From the NCBI GenBank assembly GCA_016648135.1, contig JADDOH010002601.1:1-64000 (forward strand): a DNA stretch of 64,000 nt. The letters run 5' to 3'. Position numbers and translations under genes: made by a program. The notes under the pieces are model-generated. The model searched no databases, had not been told where the DNA came from, and worked only from the letters and a program-made list of their open reading frames with translations. This document shows, piece after piece, positions 48,101 to 60,100 of this stretch. Position 1 is the first letter of the stretch. The number at the start of each line of letters is the position of its first letter. This DNA is from Agrypnia vestita. Taxonomy: Eukaryota > Arthropoda > Insecta > Trichoptera > Phryganeidae.

Positions 48101-51100
48101 TCAATACACCTTTTAAAGTATATTTGAATATTATAAAGTTATTGGCAAAGACATCAAGTTGCTCATCTCTGTTTGCTAGTCTAGGAAGCCTTTGCCTTTG
48201 GGAAGTTCATGTCCATTGTTTTGGTGTTCTATAAGTTAGATACTATTTGTACACACCTCGTATCCTTGAAATATTTTTAAAAAAATATTACAAATATAAA
48301 AGCGCTCAGTTTATACCAGAACTGTAGGTGACATTGGGCTCCCGACCAAACTTGACTATCTCCACGTTCACATAGGGCTCGCTGGCTATGGGTTCGCAGG
48401 GGCCCTTCACCCTGCCGCCCCCGCGGCGCCCCCCTCCGCTGGTGACGCCCTCGGGAGGTCCCGCCGAGGATCGCAGGTCGTCGGTGGGCTGCTGCGGGAC
48501 CGGCGATGGAGGCTGCCTGAGCTTGTCTTTGTTGCTAATGGGAAAACAGTATTATTATTTACTACACTAAAAAGTAATTGATAAAAAAATAGACACAGAT
48601 GGGTAGGACCCGCCATAGACCAGGCGCCTTTCTGTGGGCAAAAGCTCCCATATCGGCCCTACACTTTCGCCATCCAGGTTGGCCGCAGACGAAACAAAGG
48701 CACCCGTGCGGCGTGGCGAGAAGACCGCACATACAACGTTATTATTATCTCTAGGGAGTATTAAAATAAAATAACATAATGCAAACAAAAATGAAAAAGA
48801 AAATAATAAACTATAAAAATGAAGAAAGTATTAAAAGAATAAAAAAATAACAAAATGTAACGATAAGCTCAACTAACAGCTTTTTAAGATAAATGTATAC
48901 TAGTAGCTAAGATAAGAGCCAAATCTAACAGCTCCGAGAAAAACACAGAAGCTGAGATCATAGGGATTGCTTTCCATAATGTAACAGACAGGGTCGCCAA
49001 AGCGCTCAAGAAACGGAAGATTAAGACAGTGTTTGGCACAAACAACAAAATTAAGGACCTCTTAAGATCAGCGAAGGATCGGGATCCCCTTGAGACCGAC
49101 GGTGTTTATAGGCTCGACTGTCAAAATTGCGACAAAGTGTATGTGGAACAAACAGCACGCACGAATTCAAAGAGGGTTGATGCGCATAAAAGAGCATGCA
49201 AACTCGCTCACCCAGAAAAATCGGCATTGGCTGAGCACTTTCTAGACACGGCCACCATTTTTCATTTGAGCCGAAAATCTTAGGAAAGCCCAAATGTCAC
49301 CACACGCGTCTGGTCAAGGAAGCAATTGAAATATACAAGCACCCGTTAAACATTAATAGGGATGACGGTCTTAAGTTAAAAACCTCGCGGTATCCAGCGC
49401 AGCATGATAAATCAAATAGACGGTCCGCACAGTCCGACATCCGTTAGTAGATACACAACACACTACATAAAGATACATACACCCTGCTTTCGACACGGTA
49501 CTGCAATCCAGTGCTTAACATAACACAAAATAGGAGACACCCTGACTTCGACAAAGCAATACTTAACCTACACTTCAACACACACGCATCAAATCAGCCC
49601 TGATGATGGACCTTGCAATGGGATCCGAAACGTTGGCCAGAGAGGTCACATATACATGGCAGAATATCCCAGAAAACTAAACACAGAAGAATCATATTAT
49701 TTGGCTTACCTTTTCGGCACACTGGCTGTGGTCTGGTTGAGTTTCTCAGTCTTCCTGCTCGTCCTTTTCATCCTCTTGATCATGTCTTCAGTCGAAATCC
49801 TCGGCAGATCCTTAAACTTTCCTCTATTGAGGACAGGTTTATCTCTTTTAGTGACCTTCTCACCACCAACCAAGGATGGCTTCTTCAAAATCTTATTGTC
49901 AAGTTTCGGGTCTATCTTCAGCTGCGAATTCAAATGAAAATTTCCGTTTTTTTCTCCGATTTCTGACTTCTTGGCCAAATCTTCCTCCCACTGCTTCTTC
50001 ATCTCGTCGATTTTTTTCGCCATGTAAGCGTGCGTCATGCCGTTGACGTCTCTTTTCGAGACGTGCGATTTAATCATTTTTTTCGATTCTTGTTCAGTTT
50101 TATAAATGTCGTTCATTTCATTCAAAACGCTTTTTTTAAATCTGCCGTTCAAAAAGTTTATATATTCGATTTGTCTTTTCAAAATAAGTGGATTTATTTG
50201 ATTGTACTGAACTCTATTTCTGGAGTCTCTTCTGGCTCTTGGGCGCAACCCAAAAAAATGGTAACCGTGACTTCTTCTTGCGTTGTTGAAGTAGGGTCTT
50301 CGGAAGGCAGCGGATCTCTTTCTAATTCTACGATACAATCTATTGAAATTTGACCACTCGTTGATTTGATTCTCGTTGTTAAGTTTTGTACTCATTTCTC
50401 TCTTTCTCCTGACGTGAGTCACCAAATTTTTGTATTCGTTTAAAAGAGAGCTTCGTTCACTTCTTTCCCGTCCTGTGTTCACTTCGAACGTATTTCTTTT
50501 TACTCTTAATTTATTAAATTTGTTTATACCAATATTTTGTGTACTAGATCTTCTAATTATTTGATCGTTTATTGCTTGTAAATTTAAATGTCTCAGGAAC
50601 TCTTCGCGGCTGGCTATTAGTGCTGCCCGTTTTCTGAGGTCGTGGTAGTACTTCCTCAAATAGAGGGACCTCCTCAACCTTGTTTTATTGATCTCTATTG
50701 ACCTTCTTCGCCTGCTCCATCTTAACCTAGGGTGCTGACCAGGTACACAACTGAAAGAAACATTCATTTTATTTAATGTCACATTTATTTATGTCACCAA
50801 ATCAAATCACCAAAATTGCTCAAATCATTAAATGTATGGGATGTTTAATAACTGATTAGTTTTTGCAAAAACACGATAAATTCTTTATCCTCTATTTTAT
50901 TTATTTAATTCGACTCAGCACAATTTTTCTGGAAGACAAAAGACTGAATTTTCCATCGCTTTAAGGAATGATTTCTGCTAAGAACTTTGATGAGAACTTA
51001 AGAAATTAATAGATGCATGTGAAAAAAACTGATTTATTGCTTTTAATTTTATATAAGTGCTTATTTTTTATAATTTTCTTCAAATAACGAAAACTGTAAA

Positions 51101-54100
51101 TTGCATTGACTAATTTGGGAGATGAAAGAAATCGATAGAGTAAGGAATGAACAAATTAGACGTGAACGCAATGCTGGCTGTAGTGTGGTAGATAGAATAA
51201 AGAAAGGAGTGCTGAGATGGTTTGGTCATGTGGAACGTATGAACGAGGAAAGGATGGTTAAGAAGATATATGAGGCGAGTATTGAAGGCAACAGAAATAG
51301 AGGGCGTCCGCGAAAGACCTGGCATGATCAGATATAACAGGTGTTTGAGGATGGCCCCGTTAAAAGCCGCAACAACCGTAGAACTTGTATGAATGTGGCC
51401 GAAGCAAAAGTGGTGTGCCAATCTTGGCGTTCAATCCTCTCTGCCTACCCCTGCGGAGAAATGGCGTGATGGTTAGTTAATTAGTTAGTTAAGAAATCTG
51501 TTCGACTTCCGTGTCGCATCAACATCAAATAAACAGGTATTTTTTTTAGAAAACCCAGACATCTTGTAGGTCCGATAGTATAATCTACTAACAAAAGAAA
51601 AAACTATCAAAGTTTTGTTACTTGGGAAGTTCCTTTGGACTCCACTGTCCTCCGATACAGGTTGCTCCTGGGGGACCCTCGGCCAACACATAGCCCTTGT
51701 CGCAATCGTACATTATCTGCTTATTATTTACAACCTGGAAACAAAATAGAATCGAATCATTTCAATGTGATTTAAAAATTTAATTAAATATGCTTTTCAA
51801 TGTTGGGACGACATCTAGCGAATGTTGCCACAAAAATATTATTTTGAATAAAGTGACACCTGACACCCTTTGGACAGTTTTTTTTTATGAAATCAGAAGC
51901 AAAAAGTGTTGAATGGAGAAACATCTGCTGTTTTTAATATTCAATTTACGATACATTGTGGCTTATTAGCTATTTCAGTATCTCACTTTAGATCCAGGGA
52001 AGGGATCATTGTGATCAAAGGAGAAGCATTTGCTTAATTTATATCCTAAGGTGTCTTTGACTAAACCTAGGCAAGGGATCAAACTGTCAGTTAGATTTTA
52101 TAAATTGTATTTATGCTCACTTCAAGATTACTGTGTTTCGTGAGAAGTGTTAATTTTATTACTTATGCTCGATAAGAAACACAGCTGTAAGGATTCGTTA
52201 ACCTTTGAATCAATGCACTCTATACTTGCGGTGATTGTAAATCTCGTACTGTTTAGGCATCTTAAATGATCAATTGACTCTTGTGTTACAATATTATGTC
52301 TCTACCTTAACTCGGGATTTTTAAGAATAATACGACATTTACTATGGACAGAATACTACAATAGACAATGCATGGTTTTTTTGGTTTTATCCCGCGACCG
52401 TCTGTCTTTCCGAGCAAGTTTCAAGTGGGCCTTTCCTATGCCCCTCACACCCACACACACGCATACACATCGAGATACACTACATATAATAATGATAATA
52501 TTTCAATACAAAATTGAGAACAGTTTACCTTTCTAACGTACGGCCGGTAGTCGTAGAGCCCCATATTTCCGACCAGTAAAACTTTTCCATGTTCGATGTA
52601 CCCAGGAAATGGACAATACACTAAAAAATATATACAAATATTATAGTATGCTCGTGTCAAATAAAAGAGTTAAAAAAAGTGTTTTCATTCATAATTAATC
52701 AAACATGCACCGAATTAAGCGGCAGGTAATTTGAAGAACTACCTTCCTGGCAGATGGGCATCTCTCCAGTCCAGTTTCCGAAGGAGCAAAGCAGCAGCTC
52801 TGGACCTCTCAACGTAAAGCCGTCCTTGCAGTGGAACCTCGCTCTCATTCCATGTTCCGTCTTCGGAGCGATGACCATGCCGTTCTTCGGCGGCTTTGGA
52901 AGTCTCTTGCATCTGAATACATTAGATCAATCGATTATCTTTCTTAATGCCACGAGCCAATTAACTCAACTCAGCTCATCACGCAAAGCAATAAGCGCAA
53001 TATACACCATTTTCAATAACAAAGAACTCGGCAAAAAAGTACGCAACACTAGAATGTGCTTCCTTAATGTATTAGCCGACAGATGCCAAGACAGCATTCG
53101 GAAAAAGAAGTTTTTTTTACTAGGGTCCTTTGTTCTTTAATGTTGTTCTCGATATTTAGGGATATCATGCTCACAGATAATAATGATATCGAAATTTCTT
53201 CAGTGTACAGTGAGGACAACCTATTTTTTTTTACTGATACAAAATTATACAGTGAAGATATTATTGATAGTATTGTCAACTGTAAGAGCACTAGTATCCA
53301 AGTGTAAAATACAGGTATCAGTATATTTCGTATATGCGAACAAATACATATTTTTTTTAACAAATAGTTTTCTTGCTCTTAATATGTACTTGTTTTCTGA
53401 ACACTTTTACAATATCTAAGCAATTAATTAATGTTGTATATCTGGATAAACATCTATCGGAATGAATGAGAAAGACAGACAATATGAGAGAGCGAATGGA
53501 TAAAAATTAGGAGGCGCCATTGTGACGCGCTCTCTTACCACTGAGCTACCACGTCAGTAACAACTTGTTCTCTATCTGAATACCGCAATTATATTGTCGC
53601 GTGAACTTCATTTGTACAAACCAATCAAATATCTTGAATCGGAACATCGAGCTTCTCTGGATTCCCGAATACCTACAAAGTTCTCCTCCAAACGCTCTAA
53701 GGACGTGAACACCACAATTAATAGACTGGACACCCTTAACTAATCACAACCCTCTCACCAGGGTTAGTAAAGTGTAGGGTACGAAAAAGATAACTTACCT
53801 AGCTGGTTGACACTTGGGTATTTGCGTCCAGGTACCATTATTACATGTGACAGCCGGGTTGTTTGACAGGAACTCGTAGTTTTTCTCACACAGGACAATT
53901 AGGGCCTCACCTACAGCAAAGGAAGGTTACTTTATAATCATAATCACAAAAAATTTTGCCACCAAATGTAGAATTTAATATATGTTTTGATTTTTTTTTT
54001 TAATATTTAAACGATTGTGAATCAAATAGAAAAGGACATTCAGAAAAATCAAATCAACAAAAAATATTTAAGGTGCTACCGGGATTCGAGCACCGGAACC

Positions 54101-57100
54101 TCGCTCTATCCAGGAGCGGCGCGTTATCCAGTTTCACCACGGCAGCCTAGTACGTCAATTTTTCGACCTCACATGTATTCCTTTTATTAATTTATTGATT
54201 TATATATTATTCCATTATTAAGATTCATTTTTTATAATGTGACAGTCACAAATAACTTTTTCTATCTAAAATAACTTTGTAAAAAAAATATTTGCCACCA
54301 GGACTCGACCCGAGACAATAAATAAATAATATATAATATCATATTTTATTTTATAAGTTGGGGAACTTCTGAACATAATTGGGCTCCAATTAGTGGTGTA
54401 GGGCAAAACAGAAATCCGGAACTCTACTCCCCTTTGTGAAAGAGAGTAAGAAAAGAAGAGAGAAAGAAAAAGAGTGAAAATGAGATTTCCATTTATATGA
54501 ACCCGGAACCCGATTTTTCTTCATGGAACTTTTTCCTCGCGAGAGATATTTGTGTACAAAAACAAATGAAATCGATTACACATGAGTGTCTCCGCTGTCG
54601 ATGACTATTCAATTAAGTTAAAAGAAATTTGATTACATTGTATAAAATGATCACTTAAGCCAACCTCAAAGTCAGGTAGTCAGCCTTGTAATACCCACAA
54701 CAATTCATACGTAACTTTTTCATATAAATAGCTTTGTTACTACAAAACATCTATAATTTAAAGAAATTTTATCGTTTTTCTAAAAAATCGTACCGAAATT
54801 CCTTCCGGTTGTAGAAAAACTAGAAAATCACCACAAAATCATGCTGTTAAGAAATTGTGAACACAAAAATCATCGAAATCATTTCGTACCTAGTACACTT
54901 AAAAAGTGAGACATTCACTGAATAAGAAATATCAATCAATACGTCAATTAAGTCATATTTTTAAGAGATTTACCATGATGGACCATAGTGGAGGAGCCGA
55001 CAATCTGCGTGGTCGGCGCTGCAGACGGGATTGTATCGTTGCTCTCCTGAGAGACGTTGCTGGGCACCAGGATGACGCTCCCCTGAGTCACATGAGGCAC
55101 CACGCACGGAGCTAGGGACCATTCAGAACAACTGACTATGAAAAGTGATGAAAAAGTCGACAGTCCTAGTGTATTTGTTGGTCTCGCTGGTAAAGTATGC
55201 ATTTGAAAAGTTCTAAGATAACAAGGGCTCAAGTCAACCCGATTTATCATTAAGTAATGTGGTGAGTTGGACACAGGGTGACGTCATACAAGATGGGGAA
55301 CAGGAGATTGTGGTTTCACAGATACTCGCTCCGGACGACCCTTAATATCTTCACTAAGCTCCATCTACATATATGAAATCTATACCGAACGTCGTTCTTA
55401 GTATACGTATTTACGAATGCGAGTAAAAGTTATCTACACTTTCGGATGTTATACATCTTGTTTAGGGTACGACTGTGGTCAGGTGCGCGAAATTTGATCC
55501 CGACCGCGTCATTTACCTTCCGGGTATTATAGTGTTAACCGTTCTGCTTCGTTTGTAGTTTGTACCAAGGATGAACAAGAGCTGAAATTCATCGTAGACT
55601 TTATCACATTGCGGGGGCAGTGCTTTATCACGTAAGCATGTTGTTTTGCGATTCAGGGAGAGATAGTTCTAGCGAATAGGTGAACTACCAGTAAGGTGGT
55701 GTCTTATTTTAACATCTGTAATGTTTTTTCCCATGAAATTATCCACGATGAGCTTGTGGAACCCAGCACAGACCCAGGGTCATTCTACAACTAAAAGTCC
55801 CATATCAGCCCTACCCTTACGCCACCCAGGTTTGCATTTTTTAATGCTTACGCGGTTTCCTCGCTATGCCACACATAAAGCAAAGGCACTCGTTTGGCGC
55901 GGTGAAAAGTCTGCACAAACCACTTGACTATCTCAGGGATGCAATAGGGTATGTGGTGATCCAGTTGCTGCCACGACTCTAGCCGCATGCACCGATCCGG
56001 CACTACCAATCAGGGGCTCGGTGCGGCTAATCAAGGTCCGGCCGCTACAACGGCCGTAACCATCGCAAGGAATATTTCTGTACTTAACGCCAACTCTGTA
56101 AATTTGTGCCAATAAATTGCCACAGTTAATTGTGAGTATATATATATATATATACTATATATATATACTCACAATTAATTAATTAGTATATATATACTCG
56201 TCCTGTCTCTACTGAATCATCATGCATACCACACAATCACCACATACCTACACAAGTATATGTCTTTAGACGGGTGGTCGTCCCACCAGAGAACCAAAAT
56301 AAAATTGTAGATAGTTTTTGACTTGCCTCGTTGCAATTTCTTATTGAGTTAATCCATATAATACATTTAGTACACACAGTTACATTTTTTTAACATCTCA
56401 CGCCAGAGTGTGAATAGTTTCGAGTTAATAGTACACAATTCAGGAGTGTATCATCGATAAGTTCATACGTTTTGTTTATATATCATTTATGGAACAAAGG
56501 CTGGAATGGTGAAAAATGCGCTCACCCAAACACTTGGGTAAGGGATATCTCCAGCTGCCGTCCAGCAGACACACCGTGCTGGAGTTTCCCTCCATCCGCA
56601 TTCCGTCGTGGCAGCGGAATATGATGGAGGCTCCCAGTCCGGTTCCTGCCTCGATGTTCTCCAGCCAGCCGTTGTACAGCCGACCAGGGTGACCGCAGTT
56701 TATCTCTGCGACAGATAACACAAATGTACAGCACATCATTTACAAGAAGGGATAAGGATTATCAATGCAAAAAAGGAGAAACGGATGTATGAAGAAACCA
56801 TTAGCAGTGCACAAGCTCATTTATCTTGGAGAGGACTTCTCTAGCAAGGAAGACAGTAAGATGCGAGCTACTAGTGGTGTTTTACGTTCCCGTTATATTG
56901 TGATGCAGAGAAAATCAAAAAAGTATTTGAATCTGGGATTAGGTCAACTTTAATACCATTACCAAGTATGGATTGCGAATAGAGTGTGTTACTGTAATGC
57001 ACGCTATGTGTGAAGTTAAGTATCAAAGTGTGACATCTCTATTTTACAAAATTGCTGTAAAAATATATTTATTATGAAAACGTGACATATTTGGCTATCT

Positions 57101-60100
57101 TTTCATTGTCTCAAAACTACGAAAATGGCTATAAGTTTTGATACTTCATGTCGCACGTATTTGTTTAAATTTACGCTATATTGCCTACATCCGTGCTTGT
57201 CTGTTATTACCTTATTATTACGATGCAAGCGACGAATATAAATGTACGGCGGACAACTGGCGCCATCTGGGAACATCCAACTAAGCACGCGGCAACGGAG
57301 ATATGAATCAGATCAAAGCAGATCGAACTGGAGAAGAGAAGTACAAGCGCGAGAGGGCCTTATTGCGGTAACTGCACGCTCATGGTTAATGTCTGATTGT
57401 GATTTCACTACATGATTATTTTCTTTGGTTTGTTACGCCTTGCGTTATTGATAGCATCCACTTCAAGAAGTACCCTGGAAACAATCTTCCCCAGGGTTAA
57501 GGTATCAAGGCCAGTCGGCATCCAGCCTAAGTAAGCCAGATTCTTTCAAATCCTGGCAAACCTTTATATCGTTCCTTTCGGGTTGCGTCGCAATTATTGG
57601 GAAAACAGTCCAACACAACGGGATCTTAGCCCACAGAGTGAAATGAAAAATCCAGGTTGCCACAATGATTAACTTAAGGAGATTAGCAGGAGTAAGATTA
57701 CTGTATCAAATGAGAAGTATCGACATAAGGACACTCTTGAAATCCAGGCGCTTCTTCTACAAATAAAAATGTTTCAATTAAGACCTTAGGACAAATATTG
57801 CGAATGCCAGGGGAGCTAGACTACGAAGAAGTATCTTCGTGGCAACTACGGGGGGAAGTCGAGGATGGGACTCCCCAGATAAAGTTAGGATAAACAGCAA
57901 AAAGTTGAAATTAGAGTCAAAATTTTAAAATAAGTATCGACCAACATTTTAGATGTCATAACAATAATAATTATTCAGAATTTTCAAACCATTTGATAGG
58001 ATCTAATCACTCTTTTGATTTAAATACCGGGTTTAAAATTTTACATGGCAATATTAGGATATTTCACTTGGATAATCTAGAAATATTAAAAATCAGGAAA
58101 AATATTAATAAAACTTATATATTATAAATAATCAAATAAATGTTCAAGTTTTTTGTTTGTAACATTGTGGAAATTCATTTTTAATATTAGGTCCTTACAT
58201 ATGAAATTGAGGTTTAGTATGGGAGGAACATAAAGCCGATTTTTTTTTATTATAATATGTTTATTTAATCAAAGTATGTATCATTGCTATCTATGCACTT
58301 TTGTCATCTCATAGGTAGTTCATCGATCCCTTTACTAAAAAAACCATTCGGACGGGAATCAATAAAATCTTTGAAGGCGGTTTGGACTGCCCCATCGGAG
58401 TTGAATTTTTTCCTTTGCAAGAAGTTATCCAAATTTCGAAAAAAATGGTAATCTGTTGGGGCAAGGTCCGGAGAGTACGGTGGATGTCTTAAGACATTCC
58501 AATTGAAGCTCCTCTAATTTGGTAGCCGTCTGTTGTGCAGTGTGTGGTCTAGCGTTATCATGAAGCAGCAGTGGCCTAGAGCGATTAACCAGCCTCGGTT
58601 GTTTAGCAGCTAGCTTTTCCATCATGGTTTGCAGTTGCTGACAATAGACATCGGCCGTAATCGTCTGGCCAGATTTAAGAAAGCTGTAGTGAACGACACC
58701 AGCACTAGTCCACCAAACGCTCACAAGTAACTTTTTTGGAGTCAATTTTCGCTTGGGGCATGGTTTGGCTGGTTCGGCAGGGTTCAGCCATTGCGATGAG
58801 CGCTTCCGATTATCGTACAGGATCCACTTTTCATCACAGGTAATGATTCGATTTAAATCCCTTCATTATTGTGCCGGTTGAGTAATGCAACGCAGCAGTC
58901 AACGCGCGTTTGTTGATTTGCTTCACTCATTCGTGAGGTACCCACCTTTCAAGCTTTTTCACCTTACCAATTTGCTTCAAGTGGATTAAAACAGTTTTAT
59001 CACTAACACCGCAGCCTGCAGCTAACTCGGATGTGGTTTGCGATGGATCCGCTTCCACAATAGCCTTCAATTCTTCATTATCAACTTTGGTCTCCGGGCG
59101 TCCACGGGGCTTGTTCTGCAGGTCGAAATTTCCAGAACGAAAACGTTGGAACTAAAAACGCACTGTGTTTTCTTTTGCGGCACCGTCGCCATACACATCA
59201 TTAATCCTTCGAGCCGTTTCTGCAGCACTGGTGCCACGGTGGAACTCGTACTCGTAAATAACGCGATATTTTATGTTTTTCATTTTGTAAACTCAGTGAC
59301 GCAAAGAAAAAAACAATTGAGGAAAAAACAAATGAACTATAATTTTCAAAACACAAATACATAAGTAAATAGCTGTATAAATTTGGATTTGGAATTCCTA
59401 ACCAAAGAGAAGATATTTGAGATCAAATTTGCCAGTATGGCAAAACGTCAATTTCATATGTAAGGACCTAATATTATATTTTAAAAAATGAGGGTAAATA
59501 ACACTGTTTTATTCCACTATGTTTATTTTGAATTGTTAGAACGTTTTCGGGATTTCTCCCATTGTCAATAACAACACGTTTACAACTGTAAACGTGTTGT
59601 TATTGACAATGGGAGAAATCCCAAAAACGTTTTAACAATTCAAAATAAATATAGTGGAATAAAACAGTGTTGTTTACCCTCATTTTTTTAAATAATAATC
59701 AAATAAAGTTTGTAAATAGCACTCTCTTAAACCTCTTTTCACGTAATTTGTAACCATGCCTCTTCCAATCCTCTCCTACCGTAATTAATCTGTCTATACT
59801 TGAACATTAATTTTAGTACATTCATTGTCCTGAAGAAGGAATCGTCGCTTCCGAAACATGTCGAATTTCTATAACCAAATTTAAGTGTGGTTAAAACAAA
59901 GTGTTAATTATTTTATTTAGCAAAAACAAAAATAATGATGTTGATGTAAATATCGTAATTTTTGATCAGTGTAATCACTATCAGTAGGAGGAATCACCAT
60001 TTCATCAGTCCATACGTTCGCAGCTCAACAAGTTACGGAGGATAACCAGAATAAACATGTTTTATTGTACTTATTAATGACACACTATGCCTAAAAATCT

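Noticed and set aside
49613..49966. 117-residue plus-strand frame
   Set aside because: Mostly antisense of the basic linker exon; its start lies in the Penelope-like fragment.
54072..54147. Functional serine tRNA gene
   Set aside because: The anticodon arm is perfect, but the acceptor stem and T arm are damaged and serine tRNAs need a long variable arm, which is absent.
4785..59692. Treating every large palindrome as an assembly artefact
   Set aside because: Arms carry independent mutations and different families are involved, so at least the diverged ones are real; the 59.5 kb case still merits long-read confirmation.
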